A stretch of DNA of 6,308 nucleotides, taken from contig URCB01000087.1 of assembly GCA_900546255.1 (NCBI GenBank), positions 1 to 6,308 on the forward strand, given 5' to 3'. Below are positions 1 through 4,857 of the stretch, one piece after another (the stretch's first letter is position 1; every line of letters starts with the position of its first letter). This DNA comes from an uncultured Eubacteriales bacterium (GTDB lineage: Bacteria; Bacillota; Clostridia; Oscillospirales; Oscillospiraceae). A program made the translations under genes and the position numbers. The notes beneath the pieces are model-generated. The model ran no database searches. It was not told the origin of the DNA and saw nothing but the letters and a program-made list of their open reading frames with translations.

Positions 1-640
1 GGGCGAAGGACATTTCGTGGGTGACGATGATCATGGTGGTGTGCTGGTCGGCCAGCCCCCGGATCACCCGAAGGACCTCCCCGGTGAGTTCCGGGTCCAG
101 GGCGGAGGTGGGCTCGTCAAAGCAGAGGATGTCCGGCTTCATGGCCAGGGCCCGGGCGATGGCCACCCGCTGCTGCTGCCCGCCGGAGAGCTGGTGGGGG
201 TAGTTGCCCATCCGGTCCTGGAGGCCCATCTGGGTCAGCAGGCGCTCCCCCTCGGCCCGGATGGCGGCCAGGTCCTCCCCGGTTTTCTCCCCCTTGGCCA
301 TGAGTTCCCGGGCCAGGGTGACGTTCTGCAGGGCGGTGTACTGGGGGAAGAGGTTGAAGTTCTGGAACACCAGGCCGAAGTGGAGGCGCTTGCGGCGGAT
401 CTCCCCCTCCCGCTGGGTGGCGGGGTCGGCGGCGTCGAAGAGGACCTCGTCCCGGACGGAGATGGTCCCCTGGTCTGGGGTCTCCAGGAAGTTTAGGCAG
501 CGCAGCAAGGTGGTCTTGCCGCTGCCGGAGGAGCCAATGATGGCCAGCACCTGCCCCTCCTCCAGGGAGAAGTTGATGTCCCGGAGGACCTTGGTGCTGC
601 CGAAGCTTTTTTCAATGTGCTGTACGTCTAAGATGGCCAT
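1..640 (-). CDS. Polar amino acid ABC transporter, ATP-binding protein (3' end cut by window edge)
   Basis: This is the ATPase subunit that powers import by the permease encoded just upstream; it acts on the cytoplasmic face of the membrane. I translated 213 codons from the ATG at 640 to the window edge. All ABC hallmarks are present in order: Walker [10 protein letters not shown] at residues 36-44, Q-loop QNFNLF from residue 93, signature LSGGQQQR at 151-158, Walker [13 protein letters not shown] with D175 and E176, and the H-loop histidine H208 in MVTHEMSFA. The sequence matches the GlnQ/HisP polar amino acid subfamily. Family members are usually about 240-250 residues, so roughly 30-40 C-terminal residues lie outside the window. 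The start is supported by TAAGGAGG (648-655), which overlaps the permease stop codon, leaving a 12-base gap and suggesting translational coupling. The exact substrate cannot be read from this subunit. Confidence 0.95.
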   Translation of the reverse strand, partial: MAILDVQHIEKSFGSTKVLRDINFSLEEGQVLAIIGSSGSGKTTLLRCLNFLETPDQGTISVRDEVLFDAADPATQREGEIRRKRLHFGLVFQNFNLFPQYTALQNVTLARELMAKGEKTGEDLAAIRAEGERLLTQMGLQDRMGNYPHQLSGGQQQRVAIARALAMKPDILCFDEPTSALDPELTGEVLRVIRGLADQHTTMIIVTHEMSFA

Positions 641-652
641 GGTGGCACCTCC

Positions 653-1429
653 TTACCGGAAGTAGCTGAGCTTGCGCTCGATGAAGTTGAAGAGAAGGGT
701 GAGGATGCCCACAAACACCAGATAGAACACGCCGGTGTAGAACAGGGGCCAGATAATGCCCTCGGCCTTGATATAGGCCTCACCGGCCTTGATGAGCTCG
801 GTGATGGCGATGATCCGGGCCAGGGAGGTATCCTTCACCAGGGTGATGATCTCGTTAGACATGGGGGGCACGATGCGCTTGATCATCTGCAGCAAGGTGA
901 CCTTGAAGAAGATCTGCCGCCGGGTGAAGCCCAGGACCTGGGCGGCCTCCCGCTGGCCCAGGGGGACGCCTTGGATGCCCCCCCGGTAGATCACGGAGAA
1001 GTAGCAGGCGTAGTTGATCACAAAGGCCACCACGCAGGCGGCCATCCGGTTGCCCCCCCAGATGTTATTGTCGAACCACATTCCGGGCCCATAGAAAATG
1101 ATGATGAGCTGGAGCATCAAGGGGGTGCCCCGGATGACCCACACCACCACGTCGGTGATGGTATGGATGGGCCGAAAGGCCGCCAAGGCCTTGATAAACT
1201 TACTGGGCTCCTGTTTCACGGGGGCCAGGTCGGTCTCCGCCGCGGGGGTGCCACTGTCCTTCCCCTTCCCCTTTTTGGGCTGAAGCAGGAAACGGAAGGG
1301 CTGCCATTTGCTCATGGACCCGAAGGCCACCACCAGCCCCAGGGGCAGGCCGAACAGCAGGGTCAAGAAAAAGATCTCTGCCGTCTGACCCAGGGCGTCA
1401 AACAGGGATTGGGTTACCGTCCAAAACAT
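653..1429 (-). CDS. Polar amino acid ABC transporter permease (HisM/GlnP family) with an unusual cytoplasmic insert
   Basis: This integral membrane subunit forms the import channel with the downstream ATPase. It has 258 residues. The first membrane segment is about residues 15-37. The family motif VIRGTPLMLQLIIIFYG lies at 98-114, followed by hydrophobic segments near 128-148, possibly 182-210, and 225-250. The EAA loop that docks on the ATPase is EAAQVLGF at 161-168, followed by FFKVTLLQ, in which the proline of the classical I-x-L-P ending is leucine. The C-terminal ERKLSYFR is typical of Firmicute members. Most relatives are about 215-235 residues. The excess is a Lys/Pro/Glu-rich stretch, roughly residues 46-88, between membrane segment 1 and the RGTP motif, predicted to be cytoplasmic. 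The start has AGAGGAG (1438-1444) eight bases upstream. It is second in the operon, 98 bases after the SBP gene. Confidence 0.93.
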   Translation of the reverse strand: MFWTVTQSLFDALGQTAEIFFLTLLFGLPLGLVVAFGSMSKWQPFRFLLQPKKGKGKDSGTPAAETDLAPVKQEPSKFIKALAAFRPIHTITDVVVWVIRGTPLMLQLIIIFYGPGMWFDNNIWGGNRMAACVVAFVINYACYFSVIYRGGIQGVPLGQREAAQVLGFTRRQIFFKVTLLQMIKRIVPPMSNEIITLVKDTSLARIIAITELIKAGEAYIKAEGIIWPLFYTGVFYLVFVGILTLLFNFIERKLSYFR

Positions 1430-1464
1430 GGGTTTCGCTCCTCTGATCTCTGGTTTCTAAGCTG

Positions 1465-1500
1465 CCCAAAGGCAGAGGGCGGCCGCCCTCTGCCTTTGGG
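1465..1500. repeat. 36-base perfect palindrome between SBP and permease genes
   Basis: The left arm CCCAAAGGCAGAGGGCGG (1465-1482) is followed directly by its exact reverse complement (1483-1500), 18 bases per arm with no spacer. As RNA it would form a very stable hairpin on either strand. No T-run follows it in the direction of the operon, so it is not a standard intrinsic terminator. Its place just after the SBP gene suggests a role in protecting the SBP transcript from 3' decay or reducing read-through to the permease. It could also be a dispersed repeat. Confidence 0.8.
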
Positions 1501-1514
1501 GAATGCTGCATTCC
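1500..1514. repeat. 15-base mini-hairpin next to the long palindrome
   Basis: GGAATGC-T-GCATTCC is a perfect inverted repeat with seven-base arms, sharing base 1500 with the 36-base palindrome. In the minus-strand transcript it comes first, about 14 bases after the SBP stop codon, and the long hairpin follows. The architecture matches two other 15-base hairpins at 6214-6228 and 6258-6272. Confidence 0.65.
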
Positions 1515-1527
1515 GGGGGAACACAAA

Positions 1528-2355
1528 TCACTGTGCCTTGGTCACCACGACCTGGGCATTGTTCACATAGGGGTTGGTGCACTCCATGGAGCTGGTGACC
1601 TCGTCGGTGAGGGTCATGCCATTCCAGACCACGTCAATGTTCTTGGAATCCAGTTCCATAATTTTGTTGTTCCAGTCGATGACGATGAACTCGATCTCCA
1701 CGCCCAGCTTTTCGGCCACCAGCTTGGCCATGTCGGCGTCGAAGCCGATCCACTCGCCGTTTTCGTCCCGGTAGTCCATCGGCTCGAACTCGGTGATGCC
1801 CACGATGAGGGTGCCCTTATCCTGGATATAGGCCACGTCGCTGTCGCTCTCGGCGGGGGTGAACTCCTCTGCCGCGGGCTGCTCCACCAGGGCGTCCTCA
1901 ATGCCATAGGTGGCGGCGATCTCCGCCATGCTGCCGTCGGCATAGGACTCGGCCAGAACGGTGTTGATGTAGGCAGCCAGGTCAGAACCCTTCCGGCAGC
2001 CGATGCCATACTCCTCGGTGGTGAGGCCTTCGGTGTCATAGACCAGGTCGGGGTAGCTGGTGCCCTCACCGGTCATGGTGGCTGCCATGAGCAGGTCGAT
2101 GATGGCGGCATCGGAGGTACCGGCGTCCACTTCCATCAGGGCGTCGGCCTGGGCGGTCACAGAGGTGAACTCCCAGCCCTTCTCGGTGGCCACCGCCTCG
2201 CCGGCGCTGCCGGCCTCCACGGCGTAGACCAGGTCGCTGGTCTCGGCGGTGTCCCCGGTGTCGGTGGTTTCGCCGGTGGTATTGTCCTGGCCGCAGCCGG
2301 CCAGGAGGGTGCAGCTCATAGCAGCTGCCAAAAAGAGTGCAAGTGCTTTTTTCAT
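1528..2355 (-). CDS. Circularly permuted family 3 amino acid-binding lipoprotein of an ABC transporter
   Basis: This is the extracytoplasmic receptor that delivers ligand to the permease. It has 275 residues. A lipoprotein signal peptide begins MKKALALFLAAAM, with lipobox LLAGC and the lipidated cysteine at C21, then a Thr/Asp/Glu-rich tether at 22-41. Domain order is reversed relative to the family. Residues 42-118 (VEAGSAGEA, SDAAIIDLLMAA, EEYGIGCRKGSD) match lobe II, 119-158 match the usual C-terminal helices (ADGSMAEIAATYG), and 159-178 are a linker. Residues 179-275 match lobe I (GTLIVGITEFEPMDY, GEWIGFDADMAKLVAEKL, NIDVVWNGMTLTDE, NPYVNNAQVVVTK), normally the N-terminus. By comparison with HisJ, the ligand-amine aspartate is kept (D87), but the carboxylate-binding arginine position is V253. 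AAGGAG (2364-2369) lies eight bases before the ATG. First gene of the operon. The ligand is uncertain. Confidence 0.93.
   Translation of the reverse strand: MKKALALFLAAAMSCTLLAGCGQDNTTGETTDTGDTAETSDLVYAVEAGSAGEAVATEKGWEFTSVTAQADALMEVDAGTSDAAIIDLLMAATMTGEGTSYPDLVYDTEGLTTEEYGIGCRKGSDLAAYINTVLAESYADGSMAEIAATYGIEDALVEQPAAEEFTPAESDSDVAYIQDKGTLIVGITEFEPMDYRDENGEWIGFDADMAKLVAEKLGVEIEFIVIDWNNKIMELDSKNIDVVWNGMTLTDEVTSSMECTNPYVNNAQVVVTKAQ
1531..1821 (-). other. SBP segment 2: lobe I, normally N-terminal, placed last
   Basis: This covers residues 179-275 of the SBP. DKGTLIVGITEFEPMDYRD is the canonical first strand of mature family 3 SBPs. GFDADMAKLVAEKL is close to the PROSITE family 3 signature, with an alanine at one position where a larger hydrophobic residue is usual. 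The segment ends with the strand AQVVVTK, after which normal relatives cross the hinge into lobe II. Here the gene stops two codons later. Confidence 0.85.
1882..2232 (-). other. SBP segment 1: lobe II plus the usual C-terminal helices, placed first
   Basis: This covers residues 42-158 of the SBP. The run AGSAGEA, then AQADALMEVDAGTSDAAIIDLLMAA, then YPDLVYDTEGLTTEEYGIG, then RKGSDLAAYINTVLAESYADGS, then EIAATYG is the normal order for the second half of a family 3 SBP, including its usual C-terminus. Here it directly follows the lipoprotein tether. The match to HisJ-type proteins is by eye from memory of the family. Confidence 0.85.
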
Positions 2356-2389
2356 GGTGTTCTCTCCTTCTCACGATTTCCGTGTTCTC

Positions 2390-2416
2390 CCGCGACCTTT
2401 TAATACTCTATCGCGG
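2390..2416. promoter_or_regulatory. CCGCGA inverted repeat in the SBP leader, possible operator or hairpin
   Basis: CCGCGA (2390-2395) and TCGCGG (2411-2416) are exact inverted copies separated by 15 AT-rich bases, just downstream of the predicted SBP transcription start near 2422. A third copy, CCGCGA at 2464-2469, lies upstream of the -35 box. This spacing around a promoter suits a repressor or activator site, but it could also be a leader hairpin. No known regulator is recognised from it. Confidence 0.35.
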
Positions 2417-2428
2417 TAAAGTACTAAC

Positions 2429-2456
2429 ATGATACCACACCAGAGACAGATTGCAA
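2429..2456 (-). promoter_or_regulatory. Sigma-A-type promoter of the amino acid transport operon
   Basis: On the minus strand, -35 TTGCAA (2451-2456), a 16-base spacer and -10 TATCAT (2429-2434) preceded by TGG make an extended -10 promoter. Transcription should start near 2422, giving a leader of about 67 bases before the SBP ATG. The upstream stretch 2457-2506 is AT-rich for this genome and may help polymerase binding. Confidence 0.7.
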
Positions 2457-2506
2457 GTCTTTTCCGCGATTTTTCCTGTTCTTAACCGATTTTTGTGATT
2501 TTGCCC

Positions 2507-2542
2507 AAAAAGCCCCCCTGAACCCGTCGGGTTCAGGGGGGC
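2507..2542 (-). terminator. Intrinsic terminator after the exported stalk/deacetylase-like gene
   Basis: A perfect 14-base stem, GCCCCCCTGAACCC at 2512-2525 paired with 2529-2542, has a three-base loop and is followed on the minus strand by TTTTT (2507-2511). It begins 13 bases after the stop codon of the 2556-3755 gene. It separates that gene from the transport operon, which has its own promoter downstream. Confidence 0.92.
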
Positions 2543-2555
2543 AAACGGAGGGTTC

Positions 2556-3755
2556 TCAGTATCGGGTCTCCCGGGGGGAGAGGACGGTATCCCCGTCTTC
2601 CACCAACTGGCTCAGGACCCCGGCCAGGGCGCCGCTGGCCTGCTGGCTGTCCACCAACACCCGAAGGGGGGTGGTGCTGCCGTCCCCCGCCTCTACCAGG
2701 GTCTCATAGGTGGTGGTGGCATCCCGCACCTGCTGGAAGGTGAGGCTGGGGGTCCAGCAGAGATAGCCCGCCTGGGTCAGGGCCTCGTCGCTGCCCAGGA
2801 CGAACCAGGTCTCCTGCCGGAGGATGGCCGCCAGGACCTGGCTGCCCTGGTCCACGCTGGCCACCTGGTCCTCCGCCGTGTCCCCTGTGGGGATGAGGCC
2901 CACCTTATGGCCCCGGCCGGCGGCCTGGCGGATCTGGTCGGCGCACTGGGCCACCTGGTCCGCCGGGAAGAAGACCACCGCCGTGCCCCCACCCCGGTCC
3001 AGGGCGTTAAGGGTGGCCGTAATGTCCCCCTCGGCGGAGGCCGCCACCCCCAGGTAGAGGGAGAACACCGGCGCAGGCGCGGCGTCCTCCGGGATCTCCG
3101 GTGCCACGGGGGTGTTGCCGTCGGTGGTGGGAGGCGTGGTGGTGCCGCCCCCACCGGGGAGAGTGACATCCTCGCTCCCCCCGCCGTTGTCGCCGCCGTT
3201 GGGGGTGTTGTCCTGGGCGTAGCTGTTGGCCCGGCTGCGCATGATGGACTCCGCAGAGTTGAGGAACAGGGCGTCGCTGAGGACGGCATTGCCGTCCTTG
3301 ATCCGCAACAGGGGGCCGTAATCTGTACTGTAATAGGAGTAGGTCAGGCCAAAATACCGGCAGATGGGGTAGGCCGGAACGTAGTAGACCCCATTCTGGG
3401 CAATGGCCCGGCTGGGGTTGATGGTCTCCCCCTCCGAGGTCACGGCGGTGCCGTTGGTCAGATCAAAGGTGATGCTCCTGCCGGAGAGGTTGTAGAGAAG
3501 AATGGAGCTGCCATTCTCCGTCACCCCATAGTAGACCCCAAAGTTAATCCCCGTGGTCCGGCTGCTGAAGACGTTCACCGGCACGTAGACCCAGCCGTTG
3601 TACTGGATGGGGGTGGTCTGAGTGGACTGGGCAGGCAGCGTGTCGTTGAGGGACAGGAAGAACAGGCTTCCGGAGGCCGAGGACGGCACCACCAGCAGGG
3701 TGAGCGTCAGGGCCACCGCGCACAGCAGCGATAGGGCAGTTTTGCGTGGCTTCAT
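2556..3755 (-). CDS. Exported stalk-domain protein with a degenerate polysaccharide deacetylase-like domain
   Basis: This has 399 residues and is probably secreted or cell-surface. A Sec signal peptide spans about residues 1-28 (MKPRKTALSLLCAVAL, then PSSASG). Residues 45-155 resemble the copper amine oxidase N-terminal 'stalk' domain: paired short beta units such as NGWVYVPVNVF and NGVYYVPAYPICRYFGL. A Gly/Pro/Thr/Asn-rich linker covers 181-228. Residues 229-394 have the fold pattern of a NodB polysaccharide deacetylase: FSLYLGV where TFDDG is expected, GTAVVFFPADQVAQ where ATFFV is expected, and GRGHKVGLIPTGDT where the GHEIGNHTxxH metal site is expected. The catalytic aspartates and metal histidines are absent, so it is probably a pseudoenzyme or carbohydrate-binding domain. 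The start is chosen at 3755 because AAAGGAGG (3764-3771) sits eight bases upstream and the signal peptide begins there. It has its own promoter and terminator. The domain calls are by eye. Confidence 0.85.
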   Translation of the reverse strand: MKPRKTALSLLCAVALTLTLLVVPSSASGSLFFLSLNDTLPAQSTQTTPIQYNGWVYVPVNVFSSRTTGINFGVYYGVTENGSSILLYNLSGRSITFDLTNGTAVTSEGETINPSRAIAQNGVYYVPAYPICRYFGLTYSYYSTDYGPLLRIKDGNAVLSDALFLNSAESIMRSRANSYAQDNTPNGGDNGGGSEDVTLPGGGGTTTPPTTDGNTPVAPEIPEDAAPAPVFSLYLGVAASAEGDITATLNALDRGGGTAVVFFPADQVAQCADQIRQAAGRGHKVGLIPTGDTAEDQVASVDQGSQVLAAILRQETWFVLGSDEALTQAGYLCWTPSLTFQQVRDATTTYETLVEAGDGSTTPLRVLVDSQQASGALAGVLSQLVEDGDTVLSPRETRY

Positions 3756-3807
3756 GGTATCCCCCTCCTTTCCAGGCATTCGGGGCGCGCAGTCTTTTAC
3801 AGAATCC

Positions 3808-3836
3808 AGTGTAGCAGAAATCCTCCCATTTTTCAA
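3808..3836 (-). promoter_or_regulatory. Promoter of the exported stalk/deacetylase-like gene
   Basis: On the minus strand, -35 TTGAAA (3831-3836), a 17-base spacer and -10 TACACT (3808-3813) preceded by TGC form an extended -10 promoter. Transcription would start near 3801, giving a leader of about 45 bases. This placement also argues that coding begins at 3755 and not at an in-frame ATG further upstream, which would lie ahead of the start site. Confidence 0.7.
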
Positions 3837-3888
3837 CGGCCTGCCCACTGTTTTTCTGAGGAATTGCCCCGATGGCAGGGCCGGTGGG

Positions 3889-3917
3889 TTGCAATTTCCC
3901 CCGGCCTTCGCTATGAT
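3889..3917 (+). promoter_or_regulatory. Promoter of the ArsC-like/DUF523 operon
   Basis: -35 TTGCAA (3889-3894), an exact 17-base spacer and -10 TATGAT (3912-3917) fit a housekeeping promoter. Transcription should start near 3924, about 33 bases before the ATG at 3957. It diverges from the promoter at 3808-3836, with 52 bases between the two -35 boxes. Confidence 0.72.
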
Positions 3918-3956
3918 AAACTTATCCTAAGCCATGAATCCATAGGAGGTCATCCC

Positions 3957-4313
3957 ATGCTGTTTGTATGCTATCCCCGGTGCTCCACCTGCAAAAAGGC
4001 CCAGAAGTGGCTGGACGAGCACCAGCTCCCCTACACCGTTCGGGACATTAAAGAGGACAACCCCACCTTGCAGGAGCTGGAGACCTGGCACCAGGCCAGC
4101 GGCCTGCCCCTGAAAAAGTTCTTCAACACCAGCGGCCAGCTCTACCGCAGCCTGGGCCTGTCCAAAAAGCTGCCGGAGATGAGCCAGGCCGAGCAGTACG
4201 CCCTCCTCGCCTCCGACGGTCTGCTGGTCAAGCGGCCCATCCTGGTCTTGGACGACGGCCAGGTGCTGGTGGGCTTCCAGGAGGCCGCCTGGGCCCAGGC
4301 CCTGGGCCAGTGA
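3957..4313 (+). CDS. ArsC/Spx-family thioredoxin-fold protein (YusI-like)
   Basis: This is a cytoplasmic protein of 118 residues, the usual length for the family. The N-terminus MLFVCYPRCSTCKKAQ carries a CxxC pair (C9, C12) at the position of the Spx/ArsC redox cysteines. Further along are the block LKKFFNTSG (52-60), KLPEMS, EQYALLASDGLLVKRP (79-94, with R93-P94 at the conserved Arg-Pro of the family), and VGFQE (105-109). These match Bacillus YusI-type 'arsenate reductase family' proteins better than true Spx, so neither arsenate reduction nor RNA polymerase binding is shown. The start at 3957 is favoured over an in-frame ATG at 3864 because AGGAGG (3944-3949) lies seven bases upstream, the promoter lies between the two, and the conserved N-terminus begins here. 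It is first in a two-gene operon. Confidence 0.92.
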   Translation: MLFVCYPRCSTCKKAQKWLDEHQLPYTVRDIKEDNPTLQELETWHQASGLPLKKFFNTSGQLYRSLGLSKKLPEMSQAEQYALLASDGLLVKRPILVLDDGQVLVGFQEAAWAQALGQ

Positions 4314-4323
4314 GGGGGCTGCC

Positions 4324-4779
4324 ATGAAACTGCTGGTCAGCGCCTGCCTGCTGGGGGTGGGCTGCCGGTATGACGGCGGCCACAACCAGCTCCCCCAGCT
4401 GAAGGAATTGCTCAAAACCCACACCTGCATCCCCATCTGCCCGGAGCAGATGGGGGGCCTGCCCACCCCCCGCCCCCCGGCGGAGCGCCAGGGCAGCCGG
4501 GTGGTCACCCGGGACGGGGAAGACGTCACCGAGGCCTTCCTCCGGGGTACGGCGGAGGTCCTCCGCCTGGCCGACCTCTACCGGTGCAAGGCCGCCCTGC
4601 TGAAGGAACGCAGCCCCTCCTGCGGCTGCGGGCAGATCTACGACGGCACCTTCTCCAAAACCCTGGTGGAGGGGGACGGCATGGCCGCCCAAATGCTGAA
4701 AAAACACGGGCTCACCGTCTACGGGGAGTCCCAGATTGGGGAGCTGGTGAACACCCGCCCCTTCTTCTACAGCATCTAA
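4324..4779 (+). CDS. DUF523 family protein (TudS-related, probable Fe-S desulfidase-like)
   Basis: This has 151 residues, typical for stand-alone DUF523 proteins. Diagnostic blocks appear in order: SACLLGVGCRYDG (6-18), ICPEQMGGLPTPRPPAE (38-54), a helical middle (FLRGTAEVLRLAD), ALLKERSPSCGCGQIYDGTF (91-110), and a C-terminal GLTVYGESQI. The family includes TudS, a [4Fe-4S] enzyme that removes sulfur from thiouracil. By position, C8, C39 and C100 are the likely cluster ligands; C14, C35, C88 and C102 are further cysteines. The cluster assignment is inferred from the conserved blocks, and the substrate here is unknown. The start follows the upstream stop by 10 bases, with GAGGGGG (4312-4318) overlapping that stop, so translation is probably coupled. 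Co-transcription with a CxxC thioredoxin-fold protein suggests sulfur or thiol metabolism. Confidence 0.93.
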   Translation: MKLLVSACLLGVGCRYDGGHNQLPQLKELLKTHTCIPICPEQMGGLPTPRPPAERQGSRVVTRDGEDVTEAFLRGTAEVLRLADLYRCKAALLKERSPSCGCGQIYDGTFSKTLVEGDGMAAQMLKKHGLTVYGESQIGELVNTRPFFYSI

Positions 4780-4788
4780 AACGCCAAA

Positions 4789-4822
4789 CCGGCAGGCCCA
4801 TTCTGGGCCTGCCGGCGTTTTT
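4789..4822 (+). terminator. Intrinsic terminator of the ArsC-like/DUF523 operon, possibly bidirectional
   Basis: A perfect 12-base stem, CCGGCAGGCCCA (4789-4800) with 4804-4815, has loop TTC and is followed by CG and TTTTT (4818-4822). It starts nine bases after the DUF523 stop. Read on the minus strand, the same hairpin lies about 43 bases after the NUDIX stop and is followed by TTTGGCGTTTT, so it may also stop the convergent operon. Confidence 0.92.
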
Positions 4823-4857
4823 CTTTCAGGCAGGTTTCCCCACAAGCTGGGCAGGGG

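Noticed and set aside
17..496. Plus-strand open frame opposite the ATPase gene
   Set aside because: It is a GC-rich antisense shadow with Gly/Val/Leu/Pro-biased composition and no family resemblance, while the minus strand reads a complete set of ABC ATPase motifs here.
1465..1500. Reading the 36-base palindrome as an intrinsic terminator
   Set aside because: No T-run follows on the minus strand, and the permease and ATPase genes downstream have no visible promoter of their own, so full termination here would silence them.
971..1570. Plus-strand 199-residue open frame opposite the permease
   Set aside because: It is His/Gly/Pro-rich with no recognisable motifs and runs through the 36-base palindrome and into the SBP gene. 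The minus strand encodes a clear permease.
2907..3734. Plus-strand 275-residue open frame opposite the stalk/deacetylase-like gene
   Set aside because: The composition is dominated by Gly, Val, Arg and Ala, as expected for the antisense of a GC-rich gene. It has no signal peptide, domain or ribosome binding site.
3756..3848. A longer start for the exported protein at 3848
   Set aside because: The extension would precede the signal peptide, lacks a ribosome binding site and lies upstream of the predicted transcription start. The ATG at 3755 has AAAGGAGG eight bases ahead.
3860..3899. Near-inverted repeat GGAATTGC / GCAATTTCC overlapping the -35 box of the plus-strand operon
   Set aside because: Only six bases per arm match exactly (AATTGC/GCAATT), with a 23-base gap. 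This is too weak to call an operator from one sequence.
3864..3956. A longer start for the ArsC-like protein at 3864
   Set aside because: It would begin upstream of the promoter, and the extra residues do not resemble the family. AGGAGG directly precedes the ATG at 3957, where the conserved N-terminus begins.
3927..4845. Two overlapping minus-strand open frames opposite the ArsC-like and DUF523 genes
   Set aside because: They have no family match and a biased composition, and they cross the terminator at 4789-4822. The plus strand encodes two clear proteins.
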